Shown here: positions 46,674 through 54,894 of the stretch, piece after piece
Layout of the letters: every line of letters begins with the position of its first letter
Numbering within the stretch: the first letter of the stretch is position 1
Source of the DNA: CAVSDF01 sp963726715
GTDB lineage: Bacteria; Bacteroidota; Rhodothermia; Rhodothermales; BA12
Length of the DNA stretch: 64,000 bases
Assembly (NCBI GenBank): GCA_963726715.1
Contig: CAVSDF010000008.1
Coordinates: 186,001 to 250,000, forward strand
Direction of reading: 5' to 3'
Translations under genes and position numbers: made by a program
Notes under the pieces: generated by a model
The model's database searches: none
What the model saw: the letters and a program-made list of their open reading frames with translations, nothing else
Told to the model about the DNA's origin: nothing

Positions 46674-47846
46674 TCAGCGCTCTGGCGCGGTGCCGGGCGC
46701 GGCGGCGGCGCGGGTGCCGTCGGGGTTGAGGGGGCGGTAGGTGGCCTCGCCGGTGCCCGCGCCGGGCGCGTCCGGCGTCTTGACCTCGTCGATGCGGCGG
46801 ACGACCTGGTCGAGGATGCCGCCCTTGTTGAGGTGGGCCACGACGCGCCCGTTCGCTGCGTCGATGCGCGAGACGTAGCCGAGGTAGACCGCCGAGCCGG
46901 GGCCGAGCGTGTGATAGCCCGTGCCGTCGCGGAAGATGGCGCGCCCGTCGGCAATCGCGATCAGCTCCGCCGACTCGATCTCCAGCAGGCCGTACGTGTT
47001 CGGCGGGATGGCGTCGAGCACGAGCGGGTAGAACGGGTTGCGCGCGAACGTGCGCATCGGCAGCACCGAGGCGGGCACGGCGGGCGGACGGTTGCCGACG
47101 ACCTGCGGCGCGAGCGCGGCGTCGGTGAAAATGGCGCCGGGCGGCGGCGCGCTCAGCCCGTCGATGCCGCCGAAGAGCGCCTCGACGGTGAGCGTGAACG
47201 AGACGACGGCCTCGTACGTCGGGCGCCCCTCGGAGTCGGTGTCGCTGAGGTCCATGTGCTCGATCGTGAGCGTGCGGATGCGGTAGAAGGTGCGGTTGTT
47301 CTCGAGGTCCCACACGAAGCGGTGGAGGGCGCCGTAGCTCGCGCGGCCCGAGACGGCGAGGACGTGGCGCGAGACGTCGGGCGTCGTTTCGGTCTGCTCG
47401 ACGCGCACGTCGACGTTCTTGAAACCGCTGCGCGTGAGGCTGTTCAGGTAGGCGACGACGTCGTGGGCACGCAGCGAATCGGGGACGACCTTGTAGCGCG
47501 TCGCCCAGCGCAGGCCCGACTCCATGACCCGCCCCTCGGCGTCCTGCTGCTGGAGCGTGAGCGCCCCGGCCTCCTCGCGCCGCAGCACGACGGCCCGCTC
47601 CGACGCCTCGATGGCGGCGAGTTCGCGCGGCTGCACGACGGTCGTCACGTACAGCCCGCCGCCCGCGACGGCGAGCCACAGCAGCGTGAGCAGCGTGACG
47701 TTGGCGACGTTCGAGCCGCGCGGCGGCGGCGGCGCCCCGATCCCGCCCGAACGGGGCACACCGGGAGCGGACGAACCAGACGAGAACGGTCCCGGCACGG
47801 GCGAGCCGAGCGCGGGCGCGGTGGGGCGGCGGAGGAAGAGGCGCAT
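46674..47846 (-). CDS. PilO-PilP fusion (pilus alignment complex)
   Basis: Protein of 390 residues. A Pro/Ser/Gly-rich cytoplasmic lead of ~48 residues is followed by one transmembrane helix (VTLLTLLWLAVAGGGLYVT) and a helical stretch. A PilO-like ferredoxin-fold domain follows (YLNSLTRSGFKNVDVRVEQ, LHRFVWDLENNRTFYRIR). After a linker, residues ~285-365 read like the PilP homology domain: PPNTYGLLEIESAELIAI, DGRAIFRDGTGYHTLGPGS, VYLGYVSRIDAANGRVVAHL. Normally PilO and PilP are separate, PilP being a lipoprotein that touches the secretin. Here PilP is tethered through the PilO helix. It lies between PilMN and PilQ. Confidence 0.7.
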   Translation of the reverse strand: MRLFLRRPTAPALGSPVPGPFSSGSSAPGVPRSGGIGAPPPPRGSNVANVTLLTLLWLAVAGGGLYVTTVVQPRELAAIEASERAVVLRREEAGALTLQQQDAEGRVMESGLRWATRYKVVPDSLRAHDVVAYLNSLTRSGFKNVDVRVEQTETTPDVSRHVLAVSGRASYGALHRFVWDLENNRTFYRIRTLTIEHMDLSDTDSEGRPTYEAVVSFTLTVEALFGGIDGLSAPPPGAIFTDAALAPQVVGNRPPAVPASVLPMRTFARNPFYPLVLDAIPPNTYGLLEIESAELIAIADGRAIFRDGTGYHTLGPGSAVYLGYVSRIDAANGRVVAHLNKGGILDQVVRRIDEVKTPDAPGAGTGEATYRPLNPDGTRAAAAPGTAPER

Positions 47847-47884
47847 CGGAGGGTCGGGGAAGGAGGCGCGGGCGGGCGCGGCAG

Positions 47885-50330
47885 TCAGCGCGGCAGGACG
47901 GCGGCGAGCGCGGGCGCGACGCGCGAGGGAGCGGCGGGAGCGGGCGGAGGGGCGGCGGCGGCGGCGGGCGCGGGGAGCACGGGAGCCGCCGCAGCGACCG
48001 TGGGGTCGGCGAGCGCGGCGGCGCGGGCCTGCTCGGCGGCGGCGTCGCGGAGGTAGCGCGCGGCCTCGGGGAGGTCGTTCGGGAGCGGGAGCGCGAGCGT
48101 GAAGGTGTAGACGGGGAAGTCGCGGATCTCGTTGAAGGTCATCGAGAGCAGGTCGCCCCCCGTCACCTCGGCGATCTCGACGATGCGGTCGCGCGAGGTG
48201 GCCGTGCCGGTCAGCGTGACGGTCTGCCCGCTGGGTGCCCACGACTCGATCCACATCCCCCGCACCGACTCGGCGCCCCGCGCGACGGTCTCCAGCGTCC
48301 GGCTCCAGCGGTCGGAGCCGGTCAGGAGCGAGTCGAGGACGACGAGGGCGTGCTCGCGCTGCGCCTGCACCTGCCCGAGCGAGTCGAGGCGCGTCTGCAA
48401 GCGGGCGACGCTCGCGTCGGCGGTGACGGCGTCGCTGGCGCGGAGGCGGTCGCGGGCGGCGTCGATCTCGGCGTCGAGGACGAGGTAGCGGGCGGTGAGG
48501 CCGAGCGTGGTGGTGAAGAGGAGCGCGAAGAGGGCGAAGACGGCCCAGTTGACGCGCGTCGTCGCATGGCGCCGGGCGAGGGCGCGCGGCAGGAGCGTGA
48601 CGTCGGGGAAGGCGGCCTGCTGCGCGGGCGTGCCCGCGAGGCGGAGCGCCGCCGCGAGCGCCGCCGTGATGCTGCCCTCGGGCGCCTCGCGCGCCGCCTC
48701 GCCGAGCGTCCCCGGCAGCGTCGACCGCAGCGAGGCGACGGTGGCGTCGGGGAAGAAGAGGCCGAAGACGCCGAGAAGGCCGTCTTCGTCGCGCTCGCTC
48801 ATGAGCAGCAGGCGCGTCACGTCGCCGAGCCCGTGCTCGTCCTGCACGAGCAGCACGCGCGAGCAGAGCGTCTCGGGCGCGTCGCTCGCGGTGAGCGACG
48901 AGAGGTGCGCGAGGTGGAGCGGCTCGCCGCCGCTGAGGAAGAGCGCGAGCGTGTCGGCCGGGCCGATGCGCAGCACGAGGGTCACGCCGTCGTCGACCGG
49001 CCCCGAATCGCCCCACCGCACCGCCCCGAACGACAGGTCGCCGCTGTTCGGAAGGCCGAACTCAGGCGCGCCGAATGCGGGACCTTCGAGCGTGGGCGCA
49101 TCGAACGTGGGCGCATCGAACGTCGGGGCACCGAACGCGGGCGCATCGAAGTCGGGCAGATCGAACGTCGACGTATGGAACGGAGGCGCATCGAACGCAG
49201 GGCCGCCGACGTCGGGCAGCGGGGCGGCGAAAGGGCCGAACGTGGCGCCGTCGCCCTCGGGGCTGCGGTCGGTCGGTGCGGCGTCTCCAGACGGATCAGC
49301 AAACGGCGGGAGGCCGGGGAGCGCGCCGAGCGGGTCTGCGTCGTCGTAGGACGGGACGTCGTGCGACGACGCGCCGATGCCCGACGGGGCCACGGTGGGG
49401 AGATCGAACGGCGGCAGGTCGAACGGCGGGCGCGTCGAGGTCGGGCGGCGGGGCGTAGGGGGACGGGGCGGCAGGGTGGGCGGCGCCGTCGCCGGACGGG
49501 GCGCCGACGGACGGGGCGTCGGGCACGAGGCGCGCGAGGCCGATGTAGAGCGACGCTTCGGTGTCGAGCAGGCGCGCGGCGGCGGGCGTGCGCAGGCGGT
49601 CGCGCAGGTCCTCGAGCGAGGCGCTCACGCGCTCGGGCGTGCGCGGCACGAGCGCGAGCGCGCGGACGCCCTCACCCGGCGCAGTCCCGGCGCCGGACGC
49701 ATCCGGCGACGCGCCCGGCATCGCGGCCTCGGGGATGAAGACGACGCGCCCGGCGTCGGCGTCCGGCACGCTCTCGGCGAGGGCGGCGACGAGCCGCGCC
49801 CGGCGCGCGGCGGGCGATTCCGACGCGACATCGGCGACGCGCACCTCGGCGTAGGCGACGTCGTCGGGCGGGAGCACGAAGGCGAGCAGCGGCGCGGCGC
49901 CGTAGACGTCGGCGATCTCGGCGAGCATCGCCTGCAAGGCCCCCGAGAACAGGTCGGTCGCCCCGAGCGTCCGCGCGGCCGAGGTGCCGCGCGGGGCGCC
50001 GCTGCTGAGCGCGCCGAATTCGGAGGCGAGGAACAGGTCGGTCGAGGCTGGACGCGCCTCGCCGATCTGGATCACCGCCGCACGTCCGGCGAGATCGCCG
50101 GTCTGGATCACCGCCGCACGCCCGGCGAGATCGCCTCCGTCGGCCATCGGGGCGCTGCCTGGCCCGAACATCACCGGCGATGGCCCGCCGAGCGCCTGCG
50201 TGAAGGTGCGCAGGAAGCGCGGACCGGCGGCGGTGCGCTCGACGAGCACGCCGTGGAGCAGCTGCGGTCCGACGGAGACGCCGAGCACGAGCGCGTCGCC
50301 GGGCGAGGAGCGGGAGAGGAATCGGGGCAT
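47885..50330 (-). CDS. PilM-PilN fusion (frameshifted)
   Basis: About 814 residues once a single extra base near 49420 is removed (it restores DAPPFDLPPFDLP). N-terminal part: a PilM-like actin fold (DALVLGVSVGPQLLHGVLV; ALQAMLAEIADVYGAAPLL), interrupted at residues ~370-440 by a low-complexity insertion built from F-D/G-A-P-x units. The second PilM half follows (GVTLVLRIGPADTLALFLSG; ITAALAAALRLAG). C-terminal part: PilN-like, with one transmembrane helix (WAVFALFALLFTTTLGL, ~592-615), a coiled-coil (DAEIDAARDRLRASDAV), and a fold ending FPVYTFTLALPLP. Fusing PilM to PilN fixes the usual contact of PilM with the PilN N-terminus. Confidence 0.72.
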
Positions 50331-50383
50331 CGGGAGGGCGCGGGTCTCGGCGGGCGGGCGCGCATCGGGCGCGCCACAGCCCC

Positions 50384-50412
50384 GGTATCGGCCGGGATGC
50401 GGTCACCTCAAC
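50384..50412 (-). promoter_or_regulatory. putative sigma-28-like promoter of pilMN
   Basis: On the - strand GTTGAG, a 16-bp spacer, CGATACC; the -10 half ends 54 bp before the pilMN ATG. The -10 half is identical to those at 46531, 53983, 54654 and 59156; the -35 half is weaker. Confidence 0.4.
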
Positions 50413-50419
50413 CCGAGGG

Positions 50420-50530
50420 TCGGTGAGTTGGTGGGGATGTGGGTTGGTGAGGACGAACCACACCCAGCATCAGGAGACGGAGAGCCGCCCCTGGTCCACA
50501 AATCATCCCCAAACCCACAATCTCACAAAC
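50420..50530. repeat. pair of facing G/T-rich elements between pilMN and the PilT-like gene
   Basis: The + strand carries GGGGATGTGGGTTGGTGAG (50433-50451). The - strand, directly after the stop of the ATPase gene, carries GTGAGATTGTGGGTTTGG followed by GGATG (within 50504-50525). The words are the same as in the repeat at 25571-25754, but their order differs between arms. Confidence 0.5.
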
Positions 50531-50536
50531 CCACCC

Positions 50537-51937
50537 TCACCCCATCACCTGCTGCAAACGGCGCTTGTTGTTCGCGTACGAAAACGCCGTCTCGGGCGTG
50601 ATCATCCGCTGCCGGACGAGGCGCGCGAGGTCCTGCTCCATCGTCGTCATGCCGAACGCGGCGCCCTCCCACATCATCTGGTAGGCCTCGCCCGAGTTGT
50701 TGTTCTTCACCGCCGCCCGCGCGCTCGGCGTCATCCAGAGCACCTCCTTGCAGAGCACGCGCCCGCCGCCGATCTTCGGCGCGAGCTTCTGCGAGACGAT
50801 GCAGCGCAGCACGTCGGCGAGGCGGTTGCGGATGCGCTCCTGCTCCTCGTGCGCGTACTCGCCGATGATGCGGTCGATGGACTCGACGGCGCTCGACGTG
50901 TGGAGCGTCGAGAAGACCTTGTGGCCCGAGTCGGTGATCTCGAGGGCCGACGAGATCGTCTCCGGGTCGCGCATCTCGCCGATGACGACGATGTCGGGGT
51001 CCTGACGCAGCGCCTGCACGATGCCCTCCTTGAACGTCGGCACGTCGCGCCCGACCTCGCGGTGCCGCACGATGGATTTCTTGGACGTGTGGACGTACTC
51101 GATCGGCTTGCCGACGATCACGATGTGCGCCGCCGAGTCGATGTTGTTGGCGTCGATGATGGCGTCGAGCGTCGACGACTTGCCCGACCCGGTGACGCCG
51201 GTGACGAGGGTGAGGCCGTCGCGTTCGTGGCGGAAGAGCAAACGGCGCTCGATCTCGGGGTGGAACTCCATCGCGACGAGCGGGCGCACCTGGTCGGTGA
51301 TGGCGCGCATGTTGAGCGCGAGCTGGTCCTGGTCGAAGTAGCACGTCGCGCGGAAGCGCCGGTGGCGCCCGTCGGAGCCGACGAAGGGCAGCTGGAACGA
51401 GAAGTCGATCGAGCACGCCTCGAAGAGCACGCGCTGCTGCGGGTCGTTCAGGAGGGAGAGGAAGAGGGCGTTGGTCTCGTCGACCGAGTAGGTGCCCATC
51501 TCCTCGCGCGGGGTCTTCTCGCCGTTGACGCGGTACCAGATGCGTCCGTTGCAGGCCGGGCCGCCCGCGTCGATGTCGGAGGCGCCGAGGTCGAGCATCC
51601 GCGTCACAAACGTCTCGACGACCTCGCGCAGGCGCTCCATGTCGTGCGCGTCCATCCGCGCCAGCCCGGACGAGAGCGCGCGCAGGCGGTCCTCGCCGGT
51701 CAGGCGCGCGGGCACGCCGCCGATGAGCCGCCCGAGCGCAGGCGGAAGCGCGCCGACGACGCCGCGCGGGGCGTCGGGGGCCATGTCGGCAGCGAAGCCG
51801 TCGCCCCCGGCGGTGTCGTACATGCCGAGCGGCGAGGCGGCGACGGTCGAGGCGACGGCGCGGTTGAAGGCCGCGCTGCTGCTGCCGCCGGTGCGCTGGG
51901 CGAGGAGTTCGAGAAGGGCCGGGTTGAGCGTCGCCAT
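50537..51937 (-). CDS. PilT/PilU-like pilus motor ATPase with altered Asp box
   Basis: Protein of 466 residues. A non-conserved ~105-residue N-terminal extension precedes a PAS-like region (LDLGASDIDAGGPACNGRIW). The RecA-like motor has Walker A GVTGSGKSS (~residue 248), Walker B DIVVIGEMRDPETI and the His box STLHTSSAVESIDRI. The normal Asp box, IEDPIEY in the family, reads VGKPIEYVH, lacking both acidic residues. AIRAGL-type C-terminal retraction motifs are not obvious (MWEGAAFGMTTMEQDL aligns there). It may retract the pilus or have lost part of its activity. It has no motif-type promoter directly upstream. Confidence 0.8.
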   Translation of the reverse strand: MATLNPALLELLAQRTGGSSSAAFNRAVASTVAASPLGMYDTAGGDGFAADMAPDAPRGVVGALPPALGRLIGGVPARLTGEDRLRALSSGLARMDAHDMERLREVVETFVTRMLDLGASDIDAGGPACNGRIWYRVNGEKTPREEMGTYSVDETNALFLSLLNDPQQRVLFEACSIDFSFQLPFVGSDGRHRRFRATCYFDQDQLALNMRAITDQVRPLVAMEFHPEIERRLLFRHERDGLTLVTGVTGSGKSSTLDAIIDANNIDSAAHIVIVGKPIEYVHTSKKSIVRHREVGRDVPTFKEGIVQALRQDPDIVVIGEMRDPETISSALEITDSGHKVFSTLHTSSAVESIDRIIGEYAHEEQERIRNRLADVLRCIVSQKLAPKIGGGRVLCKEVLWMTPSARAAVKNNNSGEAYQMMWEGAAFGMTTMEQDLARLVRQRMITPETAFSYANNKRRLQQVMG

Positions 51938-52014
51938 GGGGGGAGGAAGCAGGCGGCGCCGCCGGCGTCCGAGGAAGGAGCGGCGGCGATGGAGAAGGGA
52001 GACGGCAGAGCGGC

Positions 52015-53254
52015 TTACTGCCAGCCTTCGCTGTAGCTGATCAGGCGCAAGCGCGTCTCGGGCTGCTGGAAAATCTGCGTCATCGAGGTGGGGATGCCGG
52101 TGTAGTGCACGGTCCCGTTGCCGAGACCGGTCATGCTTCCCCCGGTCGTGATCGACCCGTAGATGTCGGCGGTGCCGTTGAAGCGGATATCGCCGCCGCA
52201 GAAGAGCTGCCCGTAGATCTGCGCGTTGCCGTTGAGCTTGACGTCGATGAGGTCGCTCGTGAAGATGGCCACGCGGTTCAGCTGGAGCGGACCGACGCCG
52301 ATGTCAAGGCCCGTGCCGAGGCGCACGTTGCCGTTGATGGTCGTCGTGCCGCGGACGAGGAAGACGACGAAGCCCTTGATGTTGACGCCGCCGTTGAGCG
52401 AGAGCGGCCCGTTGACGTAGATGACGAAGGGGTCGGCGAGCGTGCCGCCGCGCAGGGTGAAGTCGCAGGTGCCGTTCGTGCAGTAGGACGACGCGCGCAG
52501 GTCCATCGCCCCGTTCACCGTCAGGTCGACGAGGCCGGGGCGGGCGGCGACGAGGGCGGGGATGTCGAACGACGGAATCGGGACGGCGCTCGCCTGCCGC
52601 ACTTCCGGGGCGTTGGTCGGGTTGTAGACCGGGTCGAAGAAGCGGTCGACTTTGTTCGAGACGATGGTCGTGCTCACCGTGTAGGTGCCGAAGCCGCGGA
52701 CACTCGGGTTGCCGTTGGCGCCGAGCGATCCGTTCGTGTGGACGTTCGCGTTGCGCACGTTGCCCGTCGTGCCGCCGATCCACAGCCCGGCGTCCGTCTC
52801 CTCGACGTTGAAGTTGCCGCCCAAGTACAGGTCCTGCTGCGCGAGGATGGCGTACTGGAGGAAGACGGGCACCTGCGCCGCCGCCGAGAAGAAGACATCC
52901 CGCTCGATGTCCGCCTCGACGCGGTACTGCACCGGGCGCCCGCGCCCGTCGACCGCGTTGGCGTACGAGGAGATGCGCGCCAGTCCGGCGCCAGAATGCG
53001 GAATTGAGGATGGCTGTGACCGTAGCCGTCTGCCCATCGAAGATGCGCGGCGTGGCGGGAATGGAGAGGAAGGAGGCGAAGAGCGCCTGCTTGGCCCACT
53101 CGTAGCCGGCCATGGCCGTCGCGCGGGCGATGACTTCGTGTTCGAGGCGCGACACCTGTTGCGTGGTCTCCGTTTCGGTCACGCCCCGGCTCGCCATGCG
53201 GAACGACCCCATGACGATGAACGAAGCGAGAACGAGAAGTGCAGTTCTGCCCAT
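52015..53254 (-). CDS. PilX-like pilus assembly protein with polymer-like beta region (frameshifted)
   Basis: About 412 residues. The N-terminus (GRTALLVLASFIVMGSFRM) is a single hydrophobic helix followed by helical EHEVIARATAMAGYEWAKQAL, as in PilX/GspK-type minor pilins. A one-base break near 52993 lies in the link to AGLARISSYANAV. Residues ~200-390 are repetitive beta sequence rich in NG, such as NGPLSLNGGVNIKGFVVFLV, TTTINGNVRLG, VKLNGNAQIYGQ and IRFNGTADIYGSITTGG. This resembles bactofilin/beta-helix turns and the DUF7305 region of PilX-family proteins. It may be a tip or priming component. Confidence 0.6.
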
Positions 53255-53347
53255 GACGGGTAAGGCGAAGGTGCGAGAAGACGGAGTCGTGAGGGGGGCG
53301 CGGTGCCGTCGGGCGGGTGTAGAGAAAAGGCGGTGGGCCGCCGGAGG

Positions 53348-53929
53348 TCAGACGCGGGGCATGTCGTGGAGCACGAGCGGGCGGTAGGTGGTCTCCCAGC
53401 GGACGCGCTCGATGGTGGCGATGCGCTCGAGGTTGGCGCGCCAGGGCGTGAGCAGTTCGAAGGAAACGAGCACCTGCTTGGCGTCGGCCACATTGCCGAC
53501 GGCGCCGGCCTGCTCGTTCTGCGCCTCCAGCCGCATCGCGGTCACGAAGGGCGGGCTGGCACCTTGCAGGCTGTAGACGCCGACAGCCGAGCGTTCGTAG
53601 CGCTCCATCTGGAAGAGCGCCACCGTGCCCGAGGTGCCGGTGCGGCGCAGGCGGTAGCGCACGCGGACGGTGTCGGCGTGGTTGGCGCTGAGCGTCGTGC
53701 GGAAGTCGAAGAGGCTGTCGGTGCCGGCCATGCCGAGGTCGTCGAGCCGGTAGGCGTTGTGGAGGTCGCGCTCGAGCGTCTCGATGAAGCGCAGCTGCTG
53801 CGTGCGCATGGCGTAGAAGCTCGACTGCTCCAGCGCCGCCTGCTGCGTCCGGCTCTCGACCGACAGCAGCATCATCGCCAGCACCACGAGCACGATGGAC
53901 GCAGCGATGTTGTCGAGCCAGAGTTGCAT
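53348..53929 (-). CDS. minor-pilin-like protein (PilW/GspJ-like)
   Basis: Protein of 193 residues. An uncleaved-looking N-terminal hydrophobic helix (IAASIVLVVLAMMLLSVES) is followed by a helical spine (QQLRFIETLERDLHNAYRL) and a beta-rich head (DTVRVRYRLRRTGTSGTV, MERYERSAVGVYSLQG, RWETTYRPLVLHDMP). This matches the body plan of GspJ/PilW pseudopilins, but the class III leader (Gly before a Phe/Met with Glu at +5) is missing. It has a motif-type promoter at 53983-54012. It lies between two further minor-pilin-like genes. Confidence 0.6.
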   Translation of the reverse strand: MQLWLDNIAASIVLVVLAMMLLSVESRTQQAALEQSSFYAMRTQQLRFIETLERDLHNAYRLDDLGMAGTDSLFDFRTTLSANHADTVRVRYRLRRTGTSGTVALFQMERYERSAVGVYSLQGASPPFVTAMRLEAQNEQAGAVGNVADAKQVLVSFELLTPWRANLERIATIERVRWETTYRPLVLHDMPRV

Positions 53930-53982
53930 GGAGGTGGGCGGAGCGGGCGGGCGGAGACGGCGCGCGGGGACGGGTCCCCGGG

Positions 53983-54012
53983 GGTATCGTCTCGCCCTTC
54001 GCCGTCCTTAAG
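53983..54012 (-). promoter_or_regulatory. putative sigma-28-like promoter
   Basis: On the - strand CTTAAG, a 17-bp spacer, CGATACC; the -10 half ends 54 bp upstream of the ATG at 53929. Among the best matches of the seven. Confidence 0.5.
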
Positions 54013-54113
54013 GCGTCGTGCATGCGCGTTGCGCCGGTGGACACCTTCGTTGCAGTTGGCGCCACTCTCCGGCTCCTGCCCGGCCCTGCCCTGTCCTCCC
54101 CCGCCTCACCGGC

Positions 54114-54614
54114 TCACCAGTTGCAGGCGCTGCCGCAGGTGAAGGTCTGCTGCAGGCGCACCGAGTCGCGCATCGGAATCGTGATGCCGCGCACCCAGAC
54201 GGTGACCTGCTTGGTGCGCGTCTGCGAGGATGAGACCGTCGTGCCATTGGCATCGCTCACGTACGCGACGGAGGCAGACGCGCGGAAGGTGAACGTCTGC
54301 CCGCCCACGACGCGCGAGAGGATGTCGGCGCTGCCGTGGAAGTCGTCGAGGTCGTCCACGTCGGCGGTTTCGTTGCCGAAGTTCGCCGTCGGGGTGAGCT
54401 GCGAGGCGAACGTGATGCGCCCCGCGTCGCGCGTCGCCTGGTCGAAGGCCATCGTGCCGATGAGTTCGACGCGGTCCTTGGCGACGCTCGTGGCCAGCAT
54501 CTCCATCTCGTTCTCGACCATCCGCATCTGCCCGTCGAAGATGGCGCGCTGGCGCTGCATCGAGTAGAGCGCCCCGAGCAGGAGTGCGAGCGTGGCGAGC
54601 ATGGCCTGGGGCAT
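54114..54614 (-). CDS. minor-pilin-like protein
   Basis: Protein of 166 residues. It has a hydrophobic N-terminal helix (MLATLALLLGALYSM), a helical stretch (RMVENEMEMLATSVAKDRVELIG), then a beta-rich head with RTKQVTVWVRGITIP and a C-terminal Cys pair (FTCGSACNW) that could form a disulphide. No prepilin leader. By position and shape it is a minor pilin or pilus-tip protein; no family was recognised. It has its own promoter-like element at 54654. Confidence 0.55.
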   Translation of the reverse strand: MPQAMLATLALLLGALYSMQRQRAIFDGQMRMVENEMEMLATSVAKDRVELIGTMAFDQATRDAGRITFASQLTPTANFGNETADVDDLDDFHGSADILSRVVGGQTFTFRASASVAYVSDANGTTVSSSQTRTKQVTVWVRGITIPMRDSVRLQQTFTCGSACNW

Positions 54615-54653
54615 GGCGGTGGGCGGCGACGGGTGAGACAGCGCAGCGCCTCC

Positions 54654-54682
54654 GGTATCGAACGCCTCCGGGCGGGCTTAAG
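54654..54682 (-). promoter_or_regulatory. putative sigma-28-like promoter
   Basis: On the - strand CTTAAG, a 16-bp spacer, CGATACC; the -10 half ends 40 bp before the ATG at 54614. Exact match to the consensus drawn from this region. Confidence 0.5.
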
Positions 54683-54700
54683 AAGGTGTTGATGACGTCC

Positions 54701-54801
54701 GTCATCCCCGCGAAAGCGGGGACCCAGCGTGCAGAGCGCTGTACTCGACCCCTTCTGGATTCCCGCGTTCCGCTTCGCGGACCTTCGGTTCGCGGGAAAG
54801 A
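54701..54801. repeat. dispersed genomic repeat of the TCATCCCCGC type
   Basis: Opens with GTCATCCCCGCGAAAGCGGG (perfect CCCCGC-GAAA-GCGGGG hairpin, 54706-54721), continues CCAGC, and ends with TTCCCGCG ... CGCGGGA arms (54760-54797). This word pattern recurs in many unrelated bacterial genomes as a non-coding dispersed repeat. Together with flanking bases it fills the 280 bp between pilB and the minor-pilin gene; nothing else is seen there. Confidence 0.6.
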
Positions 54802-54894
54802 CGGATCAGAACAGGCGGAGGTGCCACGTCATAAACAGCCTCTACCCGGCGCGCCCCGCCGGGCCTGCGCACCGCCCCCGATCCATCCCCTCCA

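Noticed and set aside
49020..49215. Regular short repeats that might suggest a CRISPR array
   Set aside because: The units are ~15 bp, without spacers, in frame, and encode Phe-Asp-Ala-Pro repeats of a protein.
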